Assembly (NCBI GenBank): GCA_044869805.1
Contig: JBIOXV010000062.1
Span: 9,972-73,971, forward strand
Length of the DNA stretch: 64,000 nt
Origin: CAWDVR01 sp044869805
GTDB lineage: Bacteria; Acidobacteriota; Thermoanaerobaculia; Multivoradales; SZUA-115
Direction of reading: 5' to 3'
Numbering within the stretch: position 1 is the stretch's first letter; the number at the start of each line of letters is the position of its first letter. Positions 9,774 to 18,600 of this stretch are shown here, in pieces. The position numbers were made by a program, and so were the translations under genes. The notes below the pieces were generated by a model, which saw nothing but the letters and a program-made list of their open reading frames with translations, made no database searches and had not been told where the DNA came from.

Positions 9774-10720
9774 GCCGCCTCGCCGGCGCCGCCGGACTCG
9801 CGCAGGTGTTGCACCTGGCGGGCGGGAGGCGCCCCGAAGAGGCGCCGGAACTCGCGGCTGAACTGCGAGGGGCTGCCGTAGCCCACGCGGTGCGCCGCTT
9901 CCGCGGCGGTCAAGCCCTCGTGGAGCATCAGCAGCCGCGCGTGGTGGAGGCGGATCTGCTTGAGGTACTGAAGCGGGGACGCCGAGGTCAGGGCCTTGAA
10001 GGTGTGGTGCAGGGCGGAGGGGCTGAGGTTCGCGGCGCGCGCGATGGTCGCCACGTCGAGCGGCTCGTCGAAATGAGCTCTCACGAAGCGCAGCGCGCGG
10101 GCGATGCGGTGCGAGCGGCCGTCCTGCAGGGCCACGCTGCGCAGCAGGTGTCCCTGCTCGCCGGCCAGCAGGTGGTAGAGGATCTCGCGCCGCGCGAGCG
10201 GCGCCAGAATGCGGCGGTCCATGGGGTCGTCGAGGGCGGCGAGCAGGCGCAGGACGGCCGAGGCAAGCCCCTCGTGCATTGCCGACACGCAGATCCCGGG
10301 CCGCACCGCCGATGCCTCCCGCGGCGGCCTGTCGTCGGCCATCTCGAGCATCAGGTCGGCGAGGTCCGAAGTCTCGATCTCCATCGACAGCGAGAGGAAG
10401 GGCTCCTCCGGGCTCGCCTGGGAGATCTGCGCCTCGAGCGGCAGCGGCACCGAGAGCACCAGATAGTGGAGAGGGTCGTAGGCGTAGACCTGGTCTCCGA
10501 GAAACGCCCGCTTGCTGCCTTGCGCCACGATGCAGAGGCAGGACTCGTAGATCACCGCCAGGCGGGTCGAGGGCCGGTCGACGCGGACGAAGAACAGGCC
10601 GGGCCAGGGCGAGGGGTTGCGGCCCTCCTGCGGCGTGCGCTCCAGGATCGCCGCGGCCAGTCGGGCCTGAACCGCGGAGCGTGCCGCGGGGCGCGGCGAG
10701 AGGGTCGGCGTGGCGAGCAT
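9770..10720 (-). CDS. AraC-family transcriptional regulator
   Basis: 316 residues. The N-terminal part matches the AraC_N cupin-like domain (AVIYESCLCIVAQGSKRAFL, then LVLSVPLPLEAQI). The C-terminal about 100 residues carry two helix-turn-helix motifs (LDVATIARAANLSPSALHHTF and TAAEAAHRVGYGSPSQFSRE). Regulators with this N-terminal type are very often encoded divergently from an aldo/keto reductase, as here (10913-11899), and are thought to control it. The gene also overlaps the UbiB-family gene by four bases and probably heads a bicistronic transcript. The inducer is unknown. Confidence 0.9.
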
Positions 10721-10769
10721 GACGCGGCAGGATTATGGTACGGAGACGGCCCATCCGCCAGCGCTCGGA

Positions 10770-10790
10770 CCTGACCTGTGCAGGATCAGG
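10770..10790. promoter_or_regulatory. Dyad in the AraC / aldo-keto reductase divergent region
   Basis: CCTGACCTG (10770-10778), two bases, then CAGGATCAGG (10781-10790) form an imperfect inverted repeat, with one base missing on the left arm. It lies between the divergent starts at 10720 and 10913, so it is a reasonable operator candidate for the AraC protein. AraC proteins more often bind direct repeats, so this is only suggestive. Confidence 0.3.
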
Positions 10791-10912
10791 CAAGAGGCGA
10801 GCAGCATCCGGCTACCGCCCTCGCGCCGCGGCTCGCTACCATGCCGGTGGTGGGGCCGGCCTCGCGGGCCGGCTCCGAGACGAGAGGACGAGCCACGAAA
10901 GGGAGCGCATCC

Positions 10913-11899
10913 ATGGAGACACGCGAGCTGGGGCGGAGCGGGCTTGCCGTTTCCGCCCTCGGGTTGGGTTGCATGGGGATGTCCGAGTTCTACGGGCCGA
11001 GCGACGAGGCCGAGTCGCTGGCCACGCTCGAGCACGCAATCGAGATCGGCGTCACCTTCTGGGACACCGCGGACATGTATGGCCGCGGGCACAACGAGGA
11101 GCTTCTGGGCCGGGCGCTCCGCGGGCGGCGCGAGCAGGTGGTGCTGGCCACCAAGTTCGGCAACGTGCGCGGCGAGGACGGCTCGTTCCTGGGGGTCGAC
11201 GGCAGCCCGGGCTACGTGCGCCGGGCCTGCGACGCGAGCCTGGCGCGCCTCGGCGTCGAGCAAATCGACCTCTACTACCAGCACCGGGTGGACCCCAAGG
11301 TGCCGATCGAGGACACGGTCGGGGCCATGGCCGAGCTGGTGCGGCAGGGCAAGGTGCGCTACCTGGGGCTCTCCGAGGCCGGGGCCGAGACCATCCGCCG
11401 GGCGGCGGCGGTGCACCCGATCGCGGCGCTCGAGACCGAGTACTCGCTGTGGACCCGCGACGTCGAGCGCGAGATCCTGCCCACCTGCCGCGAGCTGGGC
11501 ATCGGCCTGGTGGCCTACAGCCCGCTCGGCCGCGGGTTCCTCACCGGCAGCTTCAAGAGCCTGAACGATCTCGCCGAGAACGACTGGCGGCGCAACAACC
11601 CGCGTTTCCAGGGCGAGAACTTCGAGCACAACCGGCGCCTCGTCGAGCGTATCGAGGAGCTCGCCGGCGAGAAGCGCTGCACGCCGGCGCAGCTCGCCCT
11701 CGCCTGGGTCCTGGCGCAGGGCCGCGACGTGGTGCCCATCCCCGGCACGCGGCGCCGCGCACGCCTCGACGAAAACGCCGCGGCGGCGGAGATCGAGCTC
11801 ACGGCCAGCGATTTGGCGCGCATCGGCGAGGTGCTGGAGGCGACGCCGGTCGCCGGCATGCGCTACCCGGAGGGGGCGATGGCCGCGATCGAAAGCTGA
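10913..11899 (+). CDS. NADPH-dependent aldo/keto reductase
   Basis: 328 residues. The catalytic tetrad is visible: D51 and Y56 in WDTADMYGRG, K81 in VVLATKFG, and H124 in YYQHRVD. Strong family features include the start LGRSGLAVSALGLGCMGMS, VAYSPLGRGFLTG and VPIPGTRR for cofactor binding. It reduces carbonyl compounds with NADPH in the cytoplasm; the physiological substrate cannot be read from sequence. The ATG at 10913 is chosen because GGGAG precedes it by about seven bases and the family's conserved start aligns there. It is divergent from its probable AraC-type regulator and is followed by a long palindromic element. Confidence 0.92.
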   Translation: METRELGRSGLAVSALGLGCMGMSEFYGPSDEAESLATLEHAIEIGVTFWDTADMYGRGHNEELLGRALRGRREQVVLATKFGNVRGEDGSFLGVDGSPGYVRRACDASLARLGVEQIDLYYQHRVDPKVPIEDTVGAMAELVRQGKVRYLGLSEAGAETIRRAAAVHPIAALETEYSLWTRDVEREILPTCRELGIGLVAYSPLGRGFLTGSFKSLNDLAENDWRRNNPRFQGENFEHNRRLVERIEELAGEKRCTPAQLALAWVLAQGRDVVPIPGTRRRARLDENAAAAEIELTASDLARIGEVLEATPVAGMRYPEGAMAAIES

Positions 11900-11901
11900 G
11901 G

Positions 11902-12043
11902 GCTCGTGAAGAAATCTGCTGCGCGGGCCGGGCGCTGCGTCGCGGGTCCTCCCGGGAATCCTCACATACTGCCGTGTATGCTGCGGTTCCCGGGTCCTCC
12001 CGCTCCTTGCGCGCGGCCCGCTCGCGACGATTTCTTCACGAGC
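11902..12043. repeat. 142-bp palindromic element between convergent genes
   Basis: Identical 15-base termini in inverted orientation, GCTCGTGAAGAAATC at 11902-11916 and its complement at 12029-12043, bound a 142-bp segment. The centre at 11972/11973 is a second dyad on the same axis: CATAC (11965-11969), a 6-base loop, GTATG (11976-11980). The arms between them are also largely complementary with mismatches. The element starts three bases after the reductase stop and ends before the minus-strand glyoxalase-like gene. It could fold as one long hairpin, and resembles a MITE or REP/BIME-type repeat, or a bidirectional terminator. No transposase is nearby. Confidence 0.75.
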
Positions 12044-12070
12044 TTTAAGCGCGGCGCTCAGCTCTAGCCG

Positions 12071-12760
12071 CTAACTCCCGAGGCCGAAGGTGACCTCGCC
12101 CTTGGGGCAGGCGAGCGTCACCTCGAAGCCGGGCGCCGCGGCCTTCTCCACGGCCACCGCGGCGCCCATCGCCACGAGCCGCTCCGCGAGCGCGGCCGGC
12201 TCGGGGTCGAGCACCGCGAAGGAGGTGAGCTTGCAGCCCGCGGGCGAGGTGGTCGAGGGATGGGGCGAGGCGGCGGACCACTGGATGAAGAAGGGTAGCT
12301 GCCAGCCCCGCGGGTCGAGGATCACCACCACCGCCCATTCGAGGCGCGAGCCGTCGGGGCGCTCGCGGGAGCCCTTCGACACCCCCGTGGTCTGATACCC
12401 CAGGGCCGCGAGCTGCCGCGCCTTGGCCTCGATGTCGTCGACGGTGACCGCCCAGCCCATGGGGGTGAGCGCCGCGTAGCCCTCGACCTGGGCGAGGTGC
12501 GGAGCCAGCTCCTTGCCGGGCACCGGCGCCAGGATCTCCAGGTAGGCCCCCGAGCCGAGCGAGGCCAGCGAGTTCTGGCTGCCGAGCCCGGGGTGCTGGC
12601 CGCCGAAGGCGGGCTCGACCCCGGTCTTGTCCCGGAGCTCGCGGACCCCGGCCTCGAGGCTCGAAACGCCGAAGATCACATGGTCGATGCGCACGCCGCC
12701 GCCGTCGGACGCCATCGCCGCCAGCGCGGCGAGCCCGATCCCTGCCACTACCTCGTTCAT
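12071..12760 (-). CDS. VOC-superfamily glyoxalase-like domain protein
   Basis: 229 residues. From about residue 23 it follows the glyoxalase-like pattern VRIDHVIFGVSSLEAGVREL, then GSGAYLEILAP and GWAVTVDDIEAKARQLAALG. A second half ends ACPKGEVTFGLG. Family members are metal-dependent lyases, isomerases or dioxygenases, or have lost activity; the substrate is not evident. The ATG at 12760 has GGAGGG about five bases upstream, so it is preferred although it adds a 22-residue hydrophobic leader that might be a signal peptide. It is convergent with the aldo/keto reductase across the palindromic element. Confidence 0.8.
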   Translation of the reverse strand: MNEVVAGIGLAALAAMASDGGGVRIDHVIFGVSSLEAGVRELRDKTGVEPAFGGQHPGLGSQNSLASLGSGAYLEILAPVPGKELAPHLAQVEGYAALTPMGWAVTVDDIEAKARQLAALGYQTTGVSKGSRERPDGSRLEWAVVVILDPRGWQLPFFIQWSAASPHPSTTSPAGCKLTSFAVLDPEPAALAERLVAMGAAVAVEKAAAPGFEVTLACPKGEVTFGLGS

Positions 12761-12872
12761 CGCACCCTCCCTCCGGTCGAGCGCCGCCTGCTCCGCGGGC
12801 GAGCTCCAAGCCTACACCCCTCCGTCACCCGCCTGTCACGCCCTCGCCCGGAGGCGCTCCTATCCTGGCCGC

Positions 12873-13703
12873 ATGGTGAACGACACAACACATGGGATTC
12901 GTGTATGCGCGGCCCTGGACGGGCCGCCGGCCGAGGCGCCGCGGCTCGCCGCCCGCCTGGCCGCGAGCTGGGACGAGGTGGCCGAGGCGCAGGCGCTCCG
13001 CCACCGGGTGTTCGCGGGCGAGATGGGCGCCCGGCTCGCCAGCCGGCGGCCGGGGCTCGACGAGGACCGCTTCGACCGCTTCTGCGACCACCTGCTGGTG
13101 CGGCGCGCGGACAGCGGCGAGGTGGTGGCCTGCAGCCGGCTGCTGTCGGACGTCGCCGCGGTGCGCGCCGGCGGCTACTACTCGCAGACCGAGTTCGACC
13201 TCGACGCCGTGCTGGCCCTTCCCGGCCGCATCCTGGAGGTGGGCCGCACCTGCGTGGCCCCCGGCTACCGCAACGGCGCCACCATCGCGGTGCTGTGGTG
13301 CGGCCTCGCGGATTACGTCGGTGCGCACGGCTTCGACTACCTGATCGGCTGCGCCTCGATCGACGTCGCGGACGGCGGCTTCGGGGCGCAGAAGCTGATC
13401 CACCGCCTGCGCCGTGAGCGCTCCTCGCCGCCGGAGCTGCGGGTCAACCCGCGGCGGCGCTGGGCGGGGCCGGCCTACCCGCGGGAGAGCGAGGAGCTGC
13501 GCGTGCCCGCGCTGCTCAAGGCCTACATGCGGCTCGGGGCGTGGGTCTGCGGCGAGCCGGCGTGGGACCCGGCCTTCAACTGCGCAGACCTCTTCATCCT
13601 GCTCGAGACCCGGCGGCTCGAGCAGCGCTACGCCAGGCACTTCCTGGGGCGGAGCGCGGAGCCACTCGAGCAGCATCCTCGCGCGGCCGCTCCCGGCGCC
13701 TGA
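12873..13703 (+). CDS. OlsB-like GNAT acyltransferase (ornithine-lipid type)
   Basis: 276 residues. The order EVAEAQALRHRVFAGEMG, DEDRFDRFCDHLLVR, YYSQTEFDLD, LEVGRTCVAPGYRNGATIAV and DYLIGCASID is typical of the OlsB/hemolysin-like acyltransferase family. OlsB transfers a 3-hydroxyacyl chain from acyl-ACP to the alpha-amino group of ornithine, the first step of ornithine-lipid synthesis at the membrane. No OlsA-type O-acyltransferase is adjacent, so the lipid product is inferred. The ATG at 12873 is used as the first start before the conserved region; only a weak ribosome-binding site is seen, and GTG 12876 is an alternative. Confidence 0.8.
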   Translation: MVNDTTHGIRVCAALDGPPAEAPRLAARLAASWDEVAEAQALRHRVFAGEMGARLASRRPGLDEDRFDRFCDHLLVRRADSGEVVACSRLLSDVAAVRAGGYYSQTEFDLDAVLALPGRILEVGRTCVAPGYRNGATIAVLWCGLADYVGAHGFDYLIGCASIDVADGGFGAQKLIHRLRRERSSPPELRVNPRRRWAGPAYPRESEELRVPALLKAYMRLGAWVCGEPAWDPAFNCADLFILLETRRLEQRYARHFLGRSAEPLEQHPRAAAPGA

Positions 13704-13756
13704 GCGGCCGGCCAGCCAGCCTGCAGGTCGAGGGCGGCTAGACTCTCGGCCACCCC

Positions 13757-14395
13757 ATGGACCTCTTCGCCTCCGGCTTCCTGCTCTCGCTCTCCCTCTG
13801 CCTCGACCTCGGGCTGGTCAACGTCGCGGCGATGAAGACCGGCCTCGAGCGCGGCATGGCGCCGTCGCTCGCCCTGGGGCTGGGCTCCTCGGCCGGGGAC
13901 CTGGTCTATGCCACGCTCGCCACCATGGGCGTGGCCTCACTGCTGCGCTTCGCCGCGGTGCGCTGGGTGCTGTGGCTGGGAGGCAGCGCGGTGCTGGTGT
14001 ACCTCACCATCAGGATGCTGCGCGACGCGCTGCGGGTGAAGCGGCTGGAGGACTGGGCGCCGGCCGATCCTGGGGGCCGCCGCTCGCTCCGTGGATACTT
14101 CGCCCAAGGCTTCGGCCTCGCCATCGCGTCGCCGTCCGCCATCCTGTGGTTCGCCAGCGTCGGCGGAGCGGTGATCGCCACCACCGCCGAGCGCGCCACC
14201 AGCGGTTTGTGGCTGTTCTTCGCCGGCTTCTTCGCCGCCGGCCTCGTCTGGTCCGTGCTCATCGCCTGGGCGAGCAGCCATGGCCGCCGCTTCGGCGCCC
14301 GCTTCGTGCGCGCCTTGAGCCTCGCCTCGGCGCTGCTCTTCGCCGTGCTGGCGGTGAAAGTGTTCGTCGACGGCTACCGATCCCTCGCCGCCTAG
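13757..14395 (+). CDS. LysE-family transporter
   Basis: 212 residues with about six hydrophobic segments and the LysE/RhtB organisation: a first helix FASGFLLSLSLCLDLGLVNV, a helix pair around LALGLGSSAGDLVYATLATM, a third helix WLGGSAVLVYLTIRMLRDAL, and FAQGFGLAIASPSAILWFAS, corresponding to the conserved Asn/Pro motif region. The family exports amino acids or other small amphipathic metabolites by proton antiport. The substrate cannot be predicted. Same strand as the OlsB-like gene, 53 bases downstream, so possibly co-transcribed. Confidence 0.88.
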   Translation: MDLFASGFLLSLSLCLDLGLVNVAAMKTGLERGMAPSLALGLGSSAGDLVYATLATMGVASLLRFAAVRWVLWLGGSAVLVYLTIRMLRDALRVKRLEDWAPADPGGRRSLRGYFAQGFGLAIASPSAILWFASVGGAVIATTAERATSGLWLFFAGFFAAGLVWSVLIAWASSHGRRFGARFVRALSLASALLFAVLAVKVFVDGYRSLAA

Positions 14396-14433
14396 CCCTC
14401 CGCGGCAGCCCTGCAACACCTCTTCCGACGATC

Positions 14434-14461
14434 TTGATTGACTACGGGAATGAACTAGAAT
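14434..14461 (+). promoter_or_regulatory. Sigma-70-like promoter for the alpha/beta hydrolase gene
   Basis: TTGATT (14434-14439), a 16-base spacer and TAGAAT (14456-14461) match the -35 and -10 consensus at four and five of six bases. The predicted start of transcription leaves a leader of roughly 23 bases before ATG 14491. The local AT content is clearly above that of the surroundings. Confidence 0.5.
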
Positions 14462-14490
14462 CTTCGACAGGTACCAGCGGAGATTCGCGC

Positions 14491-15576
14491 ATGCGCCGTG
14501 TCGCTCTTGCCCTGCTGCTCCTGCTCTGCGCCGCCGTCGCGGGGTCGTGGGCGGGCCCCGGCGCGCTCGCCGGCGAGGTGCCGCTGCCGCCGGCACCGGC
14601 CGGCCCGAGCGAGATCGAGGTCAGCTTCCCGGGCTACCAGGGCTTCGGGCTCCAGGGGACGCTGTCGCTGCCCTCGTCCGTCCCCGCGGGGGGCGCTCCG
14701 GCGGTGCTCCTGCTGCCGGGCTCCGGCGCCCCGGACCGCAACGGCAACCAGCAGCCTTTCTTCGTCACCAACCTGCTGAAACAGATGGCCGAGCGCCTGG
14801 CGCGCGAGGGCTTCGTGGTGCTGCGCTTCGACAAGCGCTCGGCGGCGACCTATCGGGCGAGCTTCCCTGTCGACCCCGCGCTGCTCGACGACTTCTTTGC
14901 CTGGGAGGGCTTCAGCGGCGACGCCCGAGCTGCCTTCGAGCTGCTGCGCGGCCGGTCCGAGGTGGATCGCGGCCGCGCCGCGATCGTCGGCCACAGCGAG
15001 GGCGGGCTGATCGCCCTGCAATTGGGCAGCGACCTGACGGCCACGGGCTCGGCTCCCGCGGCGCTGGTCCTCGCCGCCACCGCCGCCACCTCCATCGACC
15101 ACGTGCTGCGCTTCCAGATCGCGCGATCGCTCGACCTCCAGCGGGTGGAAGAGGCCCAGCGCAAGGAGTACCTCGACGCCCTGGACCGCGGCATCCGTTC
15201 GGTGCTGGAGACGGCCACCGTGCCCGCCGACCTTCCCCAGGACCTGCGCCTTCTCTTCCCGCCCGGCAGCATGCGCTTGTGGCGCTCCTACCTCACGCTC
15301 GACCCGCTGGCCTTCGCCGGCCGTTACGGCGGGCCGGTGCTGCTGCTGCACGGGGCCGCGGACCTCCAGGTGCCGGCCGAGGAGCACACCGCGAAGATGC
15401 TCGCCGCGCTGGCGGCACGCGAGGGCGGCCGGCAGGAGCGCGTCGTGGTCCCCGAGGCCAGCCACAACCTCAAGCGGGTCTCCGGCCCCCAGGACCATGC
15501 GTTCGCCGGCGACGTCGTGCCCGAGGCCCTGGACGCGCTCACCGCCTTCCTCCAGCGCGAGCTGGCGAAGAGGTAA
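14491..15576 (+). CDS. Secreted alpha/beta hydrolase
   Basis: 361 residues. A signal peptide (RRVALALLLLLCAAVAGSWA) precedes an alpha/beta hydrolase core: LLPGSGAPDRNG as the oxyanion region, VVLRFDKRSAA, the nucleophile elbow GHSEGG (serine in G-x-S-x-G), LLLHGAADLQVP carrying the acid, and SHNLKR with the catalytic histidine. It resembles the 'alpha/beta fold hydrolase, BAAT/dienelactone-like' group acting on esters or peptides in the envelope. GGAG lies ten bases before the ATG, and a good promoter is found upstream. It ends 52 bases before the ELWxxDGT protein gene. Confidence 0.88.
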   Translation: MRRVALALLLLLCAAVAGSWAGPGALAGEVPLPPAPAGPSEIEVSFPGYQGFGLQGTLSLPSSVPAGGAPAVLLLPGSGAPDRNGNQQPFFVTNLLKQMAERLAREGFVVLRFDKRSAATYRASFPVDPALLDDFFAWEGFSGDARAAFELLRGRSEVDRGRAAIVGHSEGGLIALQLGSDLTATGSAPAALVLAATAATSIDHVLRFQIARSLDLQRVEEAQRKEYLDALDRGIRSVLETATVPADLPQDLRLLFPPGSMRLWRSYLTLDPLAFAGRYGGPVLLLHGAADLQVPAEEHTAKMLAALAAREGGRQERVVVPEASHNLKRVSGPQDHAFAGDVVPEALDALTAFLQRELAKR

Positions 15577-15628
15577 GCTCGGCGCCGCGCGTCCCGCGGA
15601 GCTCCACGTCCTCGCCGGAGGTACCTGC

Positions 15629-18600
15629 TTGAAGATCCTTCGCACTGTCCTTCCCGTTACCCTGCTGGCCGTGGCCTCGGTCGCGCCCGCGCGCGCCCAG
15701 CTCACCACACCGGCGCTGGTGGCGAACCTCAATCGAGGAGGCGCGCAGCACCAGGGTGTGGTTTTCGACCTCTTCGCCAACCTTGGCGGACAGGTGCTGT
15801 TCAGCGCCGGCAAGGAACCTGAAGGGTACGAGCTGTGGACCAGCGACGGCACCTCGCAGGGGACCCGGCTGGTCAAGGACCTTTGTCCCTACCCGTTCTG
15901 CGACGGCTGGCCGCGCCTCATGGGCACCACGGCCTCCCGCGCCTTCCTTTCGGCCGAGGACGGCAGCGGCTCGCGCCAGCTCTGGGTGAGCGACGGCACC
16001 AACGGCGGGACCCGCGTGCTGACCAGCTTCACAGCCTGGCGAACCCAGGACCTCGAGCACCACCTGCTTCATCCGGCGACCGGCAAGCTCTTCTTCCGCA
16101 ACACCGATCCCTGGGTGAGTGACGGGACCCTGGCCGGGACCTTCAGGCTGGCGGAGCTCCTCGGCCCAGGCCCGATCGCCCTCGGCGACCTCCCGCGGGA
16201 TTTCACCGCCGCTGGGACTTCCGCGTTCTTCACCGCCGGCGGCTCGACTCGCATCCGCGAGCTCTGGGTCTCGGACGGTTCGCGGAGCGGCACCCGCCTG
16301 GTGCGCCACTTTCCGTCGGACGGGGTTGGTCCGCTGGCTGGCGCGGGAAGCAAGCTGATCTTCGGTGCGTCCTCCCCCGGGAGCGGATACGAGCCCTGGG
16401 TGTCGGACGGTACGGAGGCCGGAACCCAGGTGCTGCGGGAGCTGGTCCCCGGAGACGCCGGCGCGGACCGTATCGCCATGCTGGCGTTTCCCGGCGCGGT
16501 TCCACGGGTCCTGTTCTCGGCCACCGTGGGCGACCACCACGAGCTGTGGGTGACCGACGGCTCGCCGGCGGGCACCAGCAGCCTGGCGTCGCTGTCGGGT
16601 GAGCTCAACAGCGCCGGCGGCCCGCCGGTCGTCCTCGCGGGGCGGCTCGTGTTCAAGGTCTTCAGGTCGAATGTCAGCGCGGAAGTCTGGAGCACGGATG
16701 GCACGCCGTCGGGGACGCAGATGATCGCCCCGGCGTGCACCGGCTGCTTCGACCTGGCCGAGAGCCCGTTCCGCCTGGCCGACGACCTCGCCCTCTTCGC
16801 CAGCCAGGGCCTCGCCGGGGGCACCGAGCTGTGGCGCACGGACGGCACGCCGCTGGGCACCGTGCGGGTCAAGGACATCTGCCCCGGCGCGTGCTCGTCG
16901 CAACCCTCTGGCGGCTGGCGCCTCGGTCACTCGGTGGTGTTCAGGACTCAGGCGGGCAACGTAGCGACGGCGCTGTGGCGCTCGGACGGCACCGAGGTTG
17001 GAACCTTCGCTATCACGGACCTGGAGCCGGATCGAGGCGTGCGCTCGGCGATCGAGGGTTCTGGAGGCAAGCTGCTGCTCACCATGCGCCGTCCTGAGGG
17101 CTTCTACGATCTCTGGGCTACGGACGGCACTCCAGGAAGCCTGGAACTGATCGAGCTTCGGCCGGTGAGCTTGGACTGGGGCTCGGAGCCTTCCCTCTTC
17201 GCGCCAGTCGGAGATTCGCTCGTCTTCTGGGCGCAGACTGCGGAGTCGAGCGGCCAGCTTTTCGCAACCGACGCTAGCGGCGGAGCTGCTCCCCTGACCT
17301 CGTTCGACCCGTCGATGCGCTACGGGGCCGCGGCCTCGGGCGCCGCGCAGGGCCACCCTCTCTACTTCCTGGGCTCCGAGACCACCGGCTCCGAGCTGTG
17401 GTCGGTCCACGGGGCGCCGCCCGCGGCGTCGAAGGTGACGAGCCTGGGCCCGTTCGACAGCGTGCTGGGGATCGTCGGCGGGCAGACGGCGTACTTCGTG
17501 CGGTCTGGGACTCCGTCCGCTCCCTCCGACCTGTGGATGACTGACGGCACGGCCCCGGGCACGCGGCGGGTGGCCACGGCGGTGGGCCCGACGACGAACG
17601 CCGCGATCTACGAGACCGCCGTCCTCGGCTCCGACCTCTTTTTCATCGGCGCCGGTGGAGACCTCTTCCGTACCAACGGCACGGCCGCCGGGACGGTGCG
17701 GGTCAAGGACTTCCCGGGGCCCACCCTGATCGACGCGCAGATGGCGCGCGTCGGCGACCGCGTCTTCTTCGCCGTGAACGGCGTCCTGTGGCGGACCGAC
17801 GGCACGGAGGCGGGCACGGTGATGGTTGACGACATCGGTGGCGGCCAGCTCGCCTTCTGGTTCCTACGGGAACTGAACGGCGCTCTCGTCTTCCGCGCTT
17901 TCAGGGCAGAGACCGGCTTCGAGCTCTGGCGTTCGGACGGCACGCCCGAGGGCACCAGGCTGTTGCGCGACATCCGGCCCGGGCCGGCGAGCTCCTACTC
18001 CTACCTCCTGCTCCGCGCCGAGAACCAGATCTTCTTCGTGGGCAACGACGGCGAGCACGGCGAAGAGCTGTGGGTGACCGACGGTACGAGCGAGGGCACG
18101 CGCATGGTGACCGACCTCGCGGCCGGGCCCGCCTCGTCGTCCCCATTTCCCTTGCAGCCGGTCGGCGACGGCCGCCTCGCATTCTCGGCGTCGGACGGGG
18201 CTTCAGGCGACGAGCTGTGGATCACCGACGGCACGCTCTTCGGCACCTGGCTCCTCGCTGACTTGGCCCCGGGGCCGAGGTCCTCGACGCCCTATTCCCC
18301 GGCGCTCGTCGGCGATCAGCTCTTCTTCACCGCCGACGACGGAGTGATCGGCCGCGAGCTGTGGAAACTCACCCTCCCGGCCGTCGAGGAACCCTGCGCC
18401 AGCGCTCGCGACCTCTGCCTGCGCTCCGGGCGGATCCGGGTCCGTGTCGCCTGGCGCGACCCGCGCACCGGGGCCGAGGGCGTGGGCACCGCGGTGCCGT
18501 TCTCGGACCAGACCGGCTTCTTCTGGTTCTTCAACCCGTCGAACATTGAGCTGGTGGCCAAGGTGCTCGACGGCACCGCCATCAACGAGCACTTCTGGAC

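Noticed and set aside
13684..13710. Hairpin at the end of the OlsB-like gene (CGGCCGCT / AGCGGCCG) as a terminator
   Set aside because: The stem overlaps the stop codon, no U-run follows and the LysE gene begins 47 bases downstream, so it may be simply coding sequence with high GC.
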